A stretch of DNA of 64,000 bases, from assembly GCF_004358675.1 (NCBI RefSeq), contig NZ_SMZO01000005.1, positions 1 to 64,000 of the forward strand, in the 5' to 3' direction. The notes below the pieces were generated by a model. That model worked only from the letters and a program-made list of their open reading frames with translations. It was not told the origin of the DNA and searched no databases. Position 1 is the first letter of the stretch; each line of letters starts with the position of its first letter. A program made the position numbers and the translations under genes. Positions 55,344 to 63,998 of the stretch are shown here, one piece after another. The DNA comes from Meridianimarinicoccus aquatilis (lineage in GTDB: Bacteria > Pseudomonadota > Alphaproteobacteria > Rhodobacterales > Rhodobacteraceae).

Positions 55344-56312
55344 ATGAAAGTCGGGTTTATCGGCCTTGGAAACGTCGGCGGCAAATTGGGGGGAAGCCTG
55401 CTGCGCAACGGCTTTGATGTCACGGTTTTCGACCAGAAAGTCGACTTGGTAACCGACTTCATTCGCCGCGGCGCAAAAGGCGGCACATCGGCAGCAGAGT
55501 TGATGTGCGCCTGTGATGTGGTGATTACCTGCCTGCCCTCGCCCGCCGCGTCCGCCGCTGTTGTGGAAGAGATGTTGCCCGAGGTTACGCAGGGCAAGAT
55601 ATGGCTGGAAATGTCCACCACAAACGACGAAGAAATCCGCCGACTTGCCACCTTGGTCGGCGCGCAGGGCGGTGCGGCGGTCGATTGCCCCGTTTCGGGC
55701 GGCTGCCACCGCGCTGACACCGGCAACATTTCCATTTTCGCTGGATGTGATCGCGCGACCTTTGACCGCGTTCTACCGCTGCTGAAGACCCTGGGGCGCC
55801 GGGTACTTCATACCGGCCCGGCCGGGTCCGCATCGATCCTGAAGGTGATCACCAACTACCTTGCCACCGCGAACCTCGTTTCGATCTGCGAAGCGCTGGT
55901 GACCGCCAAAGCCGCCGGTATGGACCTGAACACCGCTTATGAGGCTATCAGAATTTCCTCTGGCACATCGTTTGTGCACGAAACGGAAAGCCAGGTGATC
56001 CTGAACGGCTCGCGCGATATTTCATTTACGATGGATCTTGTGTCCAAAGACATCGGTCTATTTCAAGGCATCGCAGACAGGACAGGTGTGCCGCTTGAAG
56101 TATCGCCATTGCTGAACGAGATCTTTCGCGACGGTCAGGACCGCTATGGCCCCCGCGAGCTATCACCGAATATTATTCGCCGCCTTGAAGACGCCACAGG
56201 CCTGACGGTGCGAGCGCCTGGCTTTCCACCTGAAATGCTTGACGAAGAGCCAGAAGAGCCCGGTTATGAAGTTGTTCCAACCGGGACCACGCGCCCGGTC
56301 GCAGCCCGATGA
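55344..56312 (+). CDS. Beta-hydroxyacid dehydrogenase (3-hydroxyisobutyrate dehydrogenase family)
   Basis: 322-residue NAD(P)-binding dehydrogenase: coenzyme motif GFIGLGNVGGKL, CLPSPAASAAVVEE, the substrate motif DCPVSGGCHRADTGNISIFAG and the catalytic lysine in SILKVITNYL. The C-terminal 25 residues form an acidic, proline-rich tail not typical of the family. It starts a new plus-strand operon with an aldolase and a dioxygenase. The exact hydroxyacid is unknown. Confidence 0.82.
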   Translation: MKVGFIGLGNVGGKLGGSLLRNGFDVTVFDQKVDLVTDFIRRGAKGGTSAAELMCACDVVITCLPSPAASAAVVEEMLPEVTQGKIWLEMSTTNDEEIRRLATLVGAQGGAAVDCPVSGGCHRADTGNISIFAGCDRATFDRVLPLLKTLGRRVLHTGPAGSASILKVITNYLATANLVSICEALVTAKAAGMDLNTAYEAIRISSGTSFVHETESQVILNGSRDISFTMDLVSKDIGLFQGIADRTGVPLEVSPLLNEIFRDGQDRYGPRELSPNIIRRLEDATGLTVRAPGFPPEMLDEEPEEPGYEVVPTGTTRPVAAR

Positions 56313-56332
56313 CATAGCGAAAGGAAAGCACC

Positions 56333-57085
56333 GTGACCTTGGATGAAACTCGGCCCAATATGGCCCACTGGCATGAACGCACCGAATTGGCCGCAGCGTT
56401 TCGTTGGACCGCACGTTTGAACATGCACGAGGCTGTGGCCAACCACTTCAGCCTTGCTGTCAACGAAGACGGGACGCAGTTTCTGATGAACGCCAATCAG
56501 GTGCATTTCTCGCGGGTGCGTGCCTCTGAACTGCTGCTGGACGCGAATGATCCCGCCGCGATGGACCGGCCAGATGCACCTGACCCAACCGCGTGGGGAT
56601 TGCACGGATCGGTTCATCGTCACTGCCCCCACGCCCGCTGCGTGATGCATGCCCATTCTATCTTTGCAACGGTACTGGCGTCGCTGGCTGACAGCACGCT
56701 GCCGCCCATTGATCAAAACTCCGCCATGTTTTTCAACCGCACGGTCATCGACAACCAGTTCGGCGGCCTTGCTTTTGAAGACGAAGGCGAGCGGTGCGCG
56801 GCAATGCTCTCGGACCCGAAAGACAAAGTGATGATCATGGGCAACCACGGCGTGCTGGTTTTGGGAACCAGCGTCGCCGACACGTTTAACCGGCTCTATT
56901 ATTTTGAACGCGCTGCAGAAACGTATATCCGCGCGCTTCAGACTGGCCAGCCGCTGCGCATTCTGTCTGACGACATCGCCGAAAAAAGCGCCCGCGAGAT
57001 CGAGGAGTATCCGGGGCAAGCCGATGCCCACCTCGCCGCCATTTGCGAAATTCTTGATTTCGAAAACTCCGACTACGCCACCTGA
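56333..57085 (+). CDS. Class II aldolase/adducin family protein
   Basis: 250-residue metal-dependent aldolase or epimerase-like protein. LNMHEAVANHFSLAV and the HCPHARCVMHAHSIFATVLAS block supply the zinc ligands; MIMGNHGVLVLG gives a third histidine. The start is GTG at 56333 after AAAGGAAAG, 20 bases after the dehydrogenase gene. Related proteins split or isomerise sugar-like acids; the substrate is open. Confidence 0.82.
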   Translation: MTLDETRPNMAHWHERTELAAAFRWTARLNMHEAVANHFSLAVNEDGTQFLMNANQVHFSRVRASELLLDANDPAAMDRPDAPDPTAWGLHGSVHRHCPHARCVMHAHSIFATVLASLADSTLPPIDQNSAMFFNRTVIDNQFGGLAFEDEGERCAAMLSDPKDKVMIMGNHGVLVLGTSVADTFNRLYYFERAAETYIRALQTGQPLRILSDDIAEKSAREIEEYPGQADAHLAAICEILDFENSDYAT

Positions 57086-57110
57086 AACCGTGTAACGAAA
57101 GCCCCACGAT

Positions 57111-58262
57111 ATGACCGTTCGTCCGATCACGCTGAGCGAAACAGGCATGGTTGTTCCTTTGAGTTCCGGCCAATCCTATTTCAACTATTGCTGGCTGCGC
57201 GATGCCTGCCCGTCCAGCATCGACCCGCAAACCCACGAGCGTGTCTTCGACGTCACCTCGTTACCCGACTTGCCCCGCGCCAGAGCCGCCCGGATCGAAG
57301 GGGACGCGCTGTTGGTGGACTGGGCGGACGAAGACCTGATCAGCCACATTCCATTGGACAAACTGAAGGCCTATGGCGGACCTTCACGCAAAGACGATCC
57401 TGCAAATATTCCTCGCCGCTTATGGTACGCGGGCTTCACCCCGAACATCGTGCACGTCTCACAAGAGGCCGTCTTGACCGATCCGGAAATGCGCGCGCAT
57501 CTCACACGCGCCCTTCTAGAAGACGGCATTGCGATTGTCACAGACATGGCGCGGGATTCAGAAAGTCTTTCCCGATTGGCGCGCGCCATCGGCCCGATCA
57601 CACCGTCAGCCGAAGGAAATTTCTTTGACGTGCGGGTCGAAATTGAACCAACCAACCTCGCCTTTACGGCCGGTCCGCTTGAAATGCACACCGACCTGCC
57701 GGGCGAAGACACAGCCCCCGGCGTGCAGTTTCTGCATTGCCTTGAGAACACCGTCGAAGGCGGCCTTTCCCTGTTCCTTGACGGGGCCGCGGTTGCCGAC
57801 GCTTTGCGCAAGGAGGACCCAGACGCGTTTCGCATGCTCGCCGATTTCGACATTCCGTTTTTTTACCGGCACGACAATTGGGATTACCGCGCCCACCAGC
57901 GTGTGATCGAAACCGACCCAGAGGGAAATGTCACCGGGGTCACCATCTCGCAGCACTTGCAGGACGACATGGATCTTCCGCAGGACGTTCTCGACCGCTA
58001 CTACCCGGCCTTCATCAAGTTTATCCGCATGATGAAAGAGGACCGGTTTCTGTGCAGATTCAGATCACAAGCCGGGAACTGTATAATTTTTGACAATCAC
58101 CGCATCGTGCATGGGCGCGAAGGGTACGTGGCGGAAAGTGGAAAGCGCCATTTGCGCGGATGCTACACCGACCGCGGCGCCCTTCGCTCCACCTACCGCG
58201 TGCTGGCGCAGCGGGGCTATAGCGGCCTCACTTCTAAGGCACACGAAATGGCGCGCGCCTGA
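57111..58262 (+). CDS. GBBH/TauD-like Fe(II)/2-oxoglutarate dioxygenase
   Basis: 383-residue relative of gamma-butyrobetaine hydroxylase and the second such gene in the window. The N-terminal DUF971-like part has CWLRDACPSSIDPQTHERVFD, with only part of the usual cysteine set. The iron site is His193-x-Asp195 (MHTD) and His334 (VHGREGY), with 2-oxoglutarate arginines near the C-terminus. It is 25 bases after the aldolase gene and closes the operon. A hydroxylation-then-cleavage sequence with the aldolase is possible but unproven. Confidence 0.83.
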   Translation: MTVRPITLSETGMVVPLSSGQSYFNYCWLRDACPSSIDPQTHERVFDVTSLPDLPRARAARIEGDALLVDWADEDLISHIPLDKLKAYGGPSRKDDPANIPRRLWYAGFTPNIVHVSQEAVLTDPEMRAHLTRALLEDGIAIVTDMARDSESLSRLARAIGPITPSAEGNFFDVRVEIEPTNLAFTAGPLEMHTDLPGEDTAPGVQFLHCLENTVEGGLSLFLDGAAVADALRKEDPDAFRMLADFDIPFFYRHDNWDYRAHQRVIETDPEGNVTGVTISQHLQDDMDLPQDVLDRYYPAFIKFIRMMKEDRFLCRFRSQAGNCIIFDNHRIVHGREGYVAESGKRHLRGCYTDRGALRSTYRVLAQRGYSGLTSKAHEMARA

Positions 58263-58305
58263 CACACGCCGCAAGTCGACGACTGGCGTTGACCGGCCCA
58301 CAAAG

Positions 58306-58344
58306 AACAGCCCGCCGACCCATTTGGCGGGCTGTTTTCGTTTT
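58306..58344. terminator. Bidirectional terminator
   Basis: An 11-bp stem (AACAGCCCGCC 58306-58316 with GGCGGGCTGTT 58326-58336) and a nine-base loop, followed by TTCGTTTT. It separates the dioxygenase gene from the convergent aldehyde dehydrogenase gene. Confidence 0.88.
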
Positions 58345-58354
58345 ACCAATTCGC

Positions 58355-59785
58355 TCAAGCTGCGAACGGCGCGCGCACCTTGATCTCTTGATAATCCTCA
58401 AGGCCGAAGACACCGCCTTCGCGCCCGTTCCCTGACTTCTTGTAACCCCCAAATGGAGAACCATAATCTGACCCACGTCCGTTCACGGCAATCACACCGG
58501 CGCGCAACCGGTCGCCAACGCGCCGCGCCCGGTCGGCATCCCCTGTTTGCACATAGGCCGCGAGGCCATACTCTGTGTCATTGGCGATACGGATCGCGTC
58601 TTCTTCGTCCTCGAACGGAAGAATGACCAGCACCGGGCCAAAGACCTCTTCGCGCGCGATGCGCATGTCGTTGGACACATCCGCAAAGATCGTCGGGTGC
58701 ACGAACCAGCCTTGTTCCAGCCCGTTCGGTTTACCAAGCCCACCGGCAAGAAGCGTCGCGCCTTCGGCGATGCCAACCTCAATCAGCGCCTGCACCCGGT
58801 CGTATTGGATCTTGTCGAACACTGGCCCGATGTGATCGCCCGGCAACGCCGGATCACCCACTTTCTGGGCGGCCGCAGCCGCCTTTGCCAACTCCAGCGC
58901 CACATTATAGCAACTGCGTTCCACCAGCATCCGTGTCGGCGCATTGCACGATTGCCCGGTATTGTCGAAACAGGCCCTGACGCCTTCGGCTACGCGCTTT
59001 TCCAAATCGCAATCGGCAAATACCAGATTGGGGGATTTTCCGCCAAGCTCCAACGTCACGCGCTTGACCCCTTCCGCCGCATTGCGCGACACCTCAACCC
59101 CTGCGCGGGTCGATCCGGTAAACGACATCATCGCAACATCCGGATGCCGCGACAGTGCCGCCCCCACGGTCGGCCCGTCGCCATGTACCAAGTTGAACAC
59201 GCCCGCAGGATAGCCCGCTTCGTGCACAATCTCAGCATAGATATTTGCCGAAAGCGGTGTGTGCTCTGACGGTTTGAGAACGCAGGTCGCGCCGGTCGCG
59301 AGCGCCGGGATGACCTTCAGCGCGATCTGGTTGATAGGCCAGTTCCAAGGCGTGATCATGCCAACGACCCCGATAGGCTCACGGGTCAGGATATCGCCAT
59401 TGGCCAGCGTTTCTTCGTCCTCTTGCGTCTCAAGCGCTTGAATGAACGACACCAAATGCCCCACACCGCATTCTGCCTGAACATCATGCGACATGGTTGC
59501 CGGTGCCCCCATTTCCGCCGTGATTGCCTTCGCCAGATCACCCTGCCTGCGTTTTGTGACTTCAAGCAACCGCCGCAAAAGGACAAGTCGTTCAGCCTTG
59601 GGTGTGCGCGAGAAGCTGTCGAACGCTGCCGACGCAGAGGCAACGGCACGGTCCACATCGCGCGCATTGCCCAAAGTGAGCGTTCCGATCTGGCTGTTGG
59701 TGGCAGGGTTCATGATCGGCATTGTATCGGTGCCTGCGGGAACGTCCCAAGTGCCGTCGATATAGAACTTGTCGATGGTGTGCAT
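58355..59785 (-). CDS. Aldehyde dehydrogenase
   Basis: 476-residue NAD-dependent aldehyde dehydrogenase. ITPWNWPINQIALKVIPAL, FTGSTRAGVEV, LELGGKSPNLVF with the catalytic glutamate, and NTGQSCNAPTRML with the nucleophile cysteine are all present; PFGGYKKSGNGREGG ends the domain. It is 17 bases after the enolase-type gene and so the third gene of the GMC operon. It would complete oxidation of an alcohol to an acid. Confidence 0.9.
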   Translation of the reverse strand: MHTIDKFYIDGTWDVPAGTDTMPIMNPATNSQIGTLTLGNARDVDRAVASASAAFDSFSRTPKAERLVLLRRLLEVTKRRQGDLAKAITAEMGAPATMSHDVQAECGVGHLVSFIQALETQEDEETLANGDILTREPIGVVGMITPWNWPINQIALKVIPALATGATCVLKPSEHTPLSANIYAEIVHEAGYPAGVFNLVHGDGPTVGAALSRHPDVAMMSFTGSTRAGVEVSRNAAEGVKRVTLELGGKSPNLVFADCDLEKRVAEGVRACFDNTGQSCNAPTRMLVERSCYNVALELAKAAAAAQKVGDPALPGDHIGPVFDKIQYDRVQALIEVGIAEGATLLAGGLGKPNGLEQGWFVHPTIFADVSNDMRIAREEVFGPVLVILPFEDEEDAIRIANDTEYGLAAYVQTGDADRARRVGDRLRAGVIAVNGRGSDYGSPFGGYKKSGNGREGGVFGLEDYQEIKVRAPFAA

Positions 59786-59802
59786 TTCAGTCCTTTCAAA
59801 TG

Positions 59803-61011
59803 TCAGGGAACGACGTGCGTCTGCGCCATGCCGAGGTGCAGTTCATCGCCGGTAAAGGGGGCGGCCGCGATGGCCGCATCATCCAGTTCCACACCAAGAC
59901 CGGGCGCGGTGGAGGGCAGAACATAGCCATCTTCCCAAGTGATCCCGCTCTTCAGGCACGACATATAGGAGCCTTCAAACGTGCCGATGCTTTCAAGGAT
60001 CAAGAAGTTTGGGGAACAAGCCCCGACCTGAATATTCGCGGCAGCGACCACCGGCCCGCAATACAAGTGTGGCGCGATCTGAGCTTGCCTTGTTTCCGCC
60101 ATGGCCGCGATCTTGCGCGCCTCAAGGATACCGCCCACACGCCCAAGGTTCATCTGCAAGATCGACGCCGCGCCGACTTCGAGCAAGCGGGCAAATTCGT
60201 GCTTTGTGCACAAACGCTCCCCTGCGGCGACCGGAATGGATGTAAAGCGCGCAATTTCGGCCATGTCGGCGGGGTTTTCCGGGGTTGTCGGCTCTTCGAA
60301 CCATAGCGGATCATAGGGTTCCAACCGCCGCGCCATCCGTTTTGCACCAGACACCGTGAACTGACCATGGGTGCCAAAGAGCAGATCAGCCCTGTCGCCC
60401 ACGGCCTCGCGGATGCGTTTGCAGAACATCTCGCTGCGGGTAAGGTCCTCCAGCCGGGGTTGATGGCCGTCATAGATCGAATAGGGCCCGGCGGGATCAA
60501 ATTTGATGGCGGTGAACCCCTGATTAACCGCCTGCAAAGCGGCCTCAGCGGCAAGATCCGGATCGTCATAAACACTGGGCGCGCCCGGATCCGGGTACAC
60601 ATCGCCAGTGGGCGGATAAAGATAGGTATAGCTCCGCAAGCGGTCATGCACCCGCCCGCCCAAAAGCTGGTGCACCGGCTGATCGGCGGCTTTTCCGATA
60701 ATGTCCCAGCAAGCCATTTCCAGACCGCTGAGAACCCCCATTACAGTAACGTCTGGTCGCTGCGTGAAGCCTGCCCCATAACTTTTGCGCCAAAACTCTT
60801 CGATGTGATGCGGGTCCGCGCCATCGAACTGCCGCGCGAACATTTCCTCGGCCATTGCGGCGCAAAGGTCTGGCCCAAAAGTCGCGTTATAGATTTCACC
60901 AACCCCGGTTATCCCGCAGGCTGTGGTCAGCCGCACAAAGATAAAATACCGCCCGCCATGGCGCGGCGGCGGGTTTCCAAAGATGAAGGTTTCGATCTTT
61001 TCAAGGCGCAT
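59803..61011 (-). CDS. Enolase-superfamily dehydratase (mandelate racemase/muconate lactonizing type)
   Basis: 402-residue enolase-superfamily enzyme. GGRYFIFVRLTT and GVGEIYNATFG form the capping domain; MACWDIIGKAADQPVHQLLGG precedes the barrel; IKFDPAGPY gives the KxD-type base; acids in DLLFGTHGQF, WFEEPTTPEN and AAGERL, and IAPHLYCGP the histidine end. The THGQF pattern is seen in galactonate/mannonate-type dehydratases. It overlaps the GMC gene by 11 bases. The likely role is dehydration of an aldonic acid. Confidence 0.83.
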   Translation of the reverse strand: MRLEKIETFIFGNPPPRHGGRYFIFVRLTTACGITGVGEIYNATFGPDLCAAMAEEMFARQFDGADPHHIEEFWRKSYGAGFTQRPDVTVMGVLSGLEMACWDIIGKAADQPVHQLLGGRVHDRLRSYTYLYPPTGDVYPDPGAPSVYDDPDLAAEAALQAVNQGFTAIKFDPAGPYSIYDGHQPRLEDLTRSEMFCKRIREAVGDRADLLFGTHGQFTVSGAKRMARRLEPYDPLWFEEPTTPENPADMAEIARFTSIPVAAGERLCTKHEFARLLEVGAASILQMNLGRVGGILEARKIAAMAETRQAQIAPHLYCGPVVAAANIQVGACSPNFLILESIGTFEGSYMSCLKSGITWEDGYVLPSTAPGLGVELDDAAIAAAPFTGDELHLGMAQTHVVP

Positions 61012-62659
61012 ACGCCAGTTCCTTTTGGTTGGACCGTGCGGCGGCATCTTCGAGGATTATCTCGCCTGCCCGCGTCGCCAACATCATCGTGGGCGCGTTG
61101 GTGTTTCCCGAAGTAACAGATGGAAATGCCGAGCTGTCCACCACGCGCAGTCCATCGATACCGTGCACCCGCAGTCGCGCATCAAGAACAGAATCCGCCG
61201 GACCGTGCCCCATTCGGCAGGTGGATGTCGGATGAAAAACAGTGGAGGCCCGCGCGCGGAAATCCTCCATCATGGCTTCCATGCCAATCACTGACGGATC
61301 AGGAGCAAGCCGTTGGTTCAGCACACCGGACAACGATGGTGCGCCCGCCAGCCGGTTGATGATCTCAAGCGACCGGCGCGCGCCGATGCGATCATGCTCT
61401 GTCGCCAGGGAATTAGGGTGGATTGCCGGGGCCTTATCTGGATCGGCCGATGCAATGGCAATGGATCCGCGGCTTTCCGGTCGGCAAAGCTGCGCCGACA
61501 ACATGAACCCCGGATCACGGTCCAAAACAAGCTTCCCGGCATGGGTCATCCAATAGGACAGAGGGTTACAGTAGATCTGAAGATCAGGGGCTGCCACGTC
61601 ACTGGCCGACCGCACAAAGCCTCCAACCTGGTTTACCGGAACACCAAGCGGGCCGCGCCGCGTCGACGCATAGCGAAGCCCGGCCAGCAGTTTCGGCGCG
61701 ACGCGGCCGAGGATGTTGTTCAGTGTCGGTTCAGTCGCCCGGTACAGGTGCGAAATCGCCAGATGGTCTTGCAGCCCTTGACCGACCTGTCCCAAATCGC
61801 TGTGAACGCCTATCCCAAGCCCGCGCAAAAGCGTCGCCGGACCAACGCCCGAAAGTTGCAACAGCTTGGGCGAATTGACTGCGCCCGCGCTAAGGATCAC
61901 GTCACGCTCCGCGCGGACAACAATAGTCTGACCCCTGCACGCATAGACCACGCCCGTGGCGCGGCGGCCCTCAAACGTAATCCGATGCACGGTTGCAAGC
62001 GACACGACCTGCAAATTTGCGCGTCGCCGCGCGGGCGTCAAAAATGCGTCTGCCGCCGAGCAACGCATCCCGTTCCGAACGGTACTTCGATAAAATCCGA
62101 CGCCCTCATGCGTGGTTGAACTGAGATCATCGCAATACGCCCAGCCACATTCCCGTGCGGCGGCAAGAAAGCGGCCTGAAAATGGGCTCATCTGATCTTG
62201 CAGATCACTGACAGTCAGCGGGCCGTCGCCGCGTTCGCGCAGCGCCCCTGTGGCGTCGCGCTCCAGATGCCGTTCCATTTTTTCAAAGGCCGGGCGCACA
62301 TCTTTCCATGACCAGCCCTGCGCGCCGTGTGCTTCCCAGCCGTCAAAATCGACCGGAAGACCCCGGACATATGCCATGGCGTTAATCGAACTGGAGCCCC
62401 CGATCACTTTGCCGCGCGGCCAATAAATGGACCGCCCGTTGAGCGCCGGGTCGGGTTCGGCGTGGTATCCCCAATTCACGTGCGGATTGGCAAAGGTCAC
62501 GCCGTACCCGATGGGAACCTTGATCCAGAACCGCTTGTCGGATCCGCCTGCTTCGATCAACAAAACTCGGTTGCGCTCATCGCGAGTGAGCCGTTCCGCC
62601 AGCGCACATCCGGCAGACCCTGCACCCACGATTATGTAATCGAAAACCGCGCCATCCAT
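61001..62659 (-). CDS. GMC-family FAD oxidoreductase
   Basis: 552-residue glucose-methanol-choline family flavoprotein: FDYIIVGAGSAGCALAERL at the N-terminus (FAD), WPRGKVIGGSSSINAMAYVRG, ILSAGAVNSPKLLQLSGVGP and a C-terminal catalytic block STCRMGHGPADSVLDARLRVHGIDGLRVVDSS with STVFHPTSTC. It may oxidise an alcohol or sugar-like polyol. The ATG at 62659 is preferred over the GTG at 62695 because of the usual N-terminal length. First gene of a minus-strand operon with the enolase-type and aldehyde dehydrogenase genes, divergent from a LysR-type regulator. Confidence 0.88.
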   Translation of the reverse strand: MDGAVFDYIIVGAGSAGCALAERLTRDERNRVLLIEAGGSDKRFWIKVPIGYGVTFANPHVNWGYHAEPDPALNGRSIYWPRGKVIGGSSSINAMAYVRGLPVDFDGWEAHGAQGWSWKDVRPAFEKMERHLERDATGALRERGDGPLTVSDLQDQMSPFSGRFLAAARECGWAYCDDLSSTTHEGVGFYRSTVRNGMRCSAADAFLTPARRRANLQVVSLATVHRITFEGRRATGVVYACRGQTIVVRAERDVILSAGAVNSPKLLQLSGVGPATLLRGLGIGVHSDLGQVGQGLQDHLAISHLYRATEPTLNNILGRVAPKLLAGLRYASTRRGPLGVPVNQVGGFVRSASDVAAPDLQIYCNPLSYWMTHAGKLVLDRDPGFMLSAQLCRPESRGSIAIASADPDKAPAIHPNSLATEHDRIGARRSLEIINRLAGAPSLSGVLNQRLAPDPSVIGMEAMMEDFRARASTVFHPTSTCRMGHGPADSVLDARLRVHGIDGLRVVDSSAFPSVTSGNTNAPTMMLATRAGEIILEDAAARSNQKELAYAP

Positions 62660-62789
62660 ACCGCTGCCAGCCCTGTATTTGCCGGTAGATGTCACCGCAA
62701 AGCAGCGCGCGTTTCAAACAACCGCTCTTGCGGCATTGGGGCGGTTTCGCTTAAGGCTTTCGCGAAATGATGACCTTCGTCGCCGGGCT

Positions 62790-63731
62790 TTGCGCCCAGT
62801 TTCGCACCACACGGCCTGCGCCGGGCAAACTCATAGGTGCCCCATCAGAATTCCTCATGTCACATGGTTACGCGCCTTCGAAGCTGCGGCGCGCCACAGC
62901 AGTTTTTCTGACGCAGCCGCAGAACTGTTCCTGACCCCCGCCGCTGTCAGCCAGCAGATCCGCCTGCTTGAGCAACATCTTGGCGTTCAGTTGTTCCGCC
63001 GGTTGCCGCGCGGGGTAGCTCTGACGGATGTGGGGCAGGCCTATGCCCTTCCGATCCGCAAATCGTTCAGCGAAATGCAGGATGCCACCGAAGGGCTTTT
63101 TACGATCCGCAGCAAACGCAAGGTCCGCGTTCGGGCCTCCATCAGCTATGCGACCCTCATCCTTGCGCCACGCCTGAAAGACTTTCACGATCTGCACCCG
63201 GAGATCGAGATTGAGTTGTCCACAGCGGTTTGGTCTGATCGGATGGATGACGAAACCATTGATCTCGATATTCGCTACGGAACCGGTCATTGGGAGGATC
63301 GCGATATCTGGCAACTCAGCCAAGAATTCGCGCTTCTTGTATGCCACCCCGATCATGCCCACCGCTTTGGCGGCAAGAACAAGATCCACGACATCTTGGC
63401 TGCCGGGACCGTCCCCATTTTAGGGTCAGAAGTGGAATGGGCGCGCTATTCAGACCACTTTGACTTAAGCTTCGGCACGCCGCCCATATGGCTCAAAGCG
63501 GACTCATCACTGGTGGCCTTGCAAACAATTTCAGCCGGTTTCGGGACCGCATTGATCCATGAGAGTTTTGCCAGGCCGTTTCTTGAACGGGGCAGTCTTG
63601 TGTCGCTTCTCAGCCATCGCTTACCGATCAAGCAATCTTATTTCCTCGTCGCGCGAGAAGGCTTTGGCGACTATCACGACGTTGATGCATTGCGAAAATG
63701 GATCATAGAAACGACTGCACCCGCAACTTAG
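62790..63731 (+). CDS. LysR-family regulator, GcvA-like
   Basis: About 300-residue LysR regulator. Helix-turn-helix: LRAFEAAARHSSFSDAAAELFLTPAAVSQQIRLLE; effector domain: VRASISYATLILAPRLKDFHDLHPEIEIELST and later SAGFGTALIHESF, as in the GcvA group. There is no in-frame ATG or GTG near the domain start. The nearest standard codon is TTG at 62790; an ATC (62844) or ATT (62850) after AGGTG would give the normal length. It likely controls the divergent GMC operon. Confidence 0.82.
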   Translation: MRPVSHHTACAGQTHRCPIRIPHVTWLRAFEAAARHSSFSDAAAELFLTPAAVSQQIRLLEQHLGVQLFRRLPRGVALTDVGQAYALPIRKSFSEMQDATEGLFTIRSKRKVRVRASISYATLILAPRLKDFHDLHPEIEIELSTAVWSDRMDDETIDLDIRYGTGHWEDRDIWQLSQEFALLVCHPDHAHRFGGKNKIHDILAAGTVPILGSEVEWARYSDHFDLSFGTPPIWLKADSSLVALQTISAGFGTALIHESFARPFLERGSLVSLLSHRLPIKQSYFLVAREGFGDYHDVDALRKWIIETTAPAT

Positions 63732-63815
63732 CAAATGGCATCATTGCCCCCGGACCCCCGTGTGCCCTGTCCCATTTGCGGAGGGTCTTTGGCTGTTTAG
63801 TGCTTGGTCAGTCGG

Positions 63816-63998
63816 TCAATGACGAGGCGGCTTCGCCGAAGAGCCTTCGCGCATCTTCCACCGCCGAATAAGCCACGCAATGCTTCCTACGACAAACACG
63901 CCGGCGACAACGAGGCCAGAAAAGTTGCTGAGGACGTCGGACACTTGGCTGAGTTGGCCCGCAAAGACATATCCGAGCCCAACATAGGCGAGGCTCCA
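63816..63998 (-). CDS. C-terminal part of a DedA/VTT-like membrane protein
   Basis: The last 60 codons of a minus-strand gene that runs off the right edge. It reads WSLAYVGLGYVFAGQLSQV, followed by a hydrophobic helix FSGLVVAGVFVVGSIAWLI and a basic tail RRWKMREG, the typical C-terminus of DedA family proteins. The overlapping frame at 63808-63999 has no family look. Confidence 0.65.
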   Translation of the reverse strand, partial: WSLAYVGLGYVFAGQLSQVSDVLSNFSGLVVAGVFVVGSIAWLIRRWKMREGSSAKPPRH

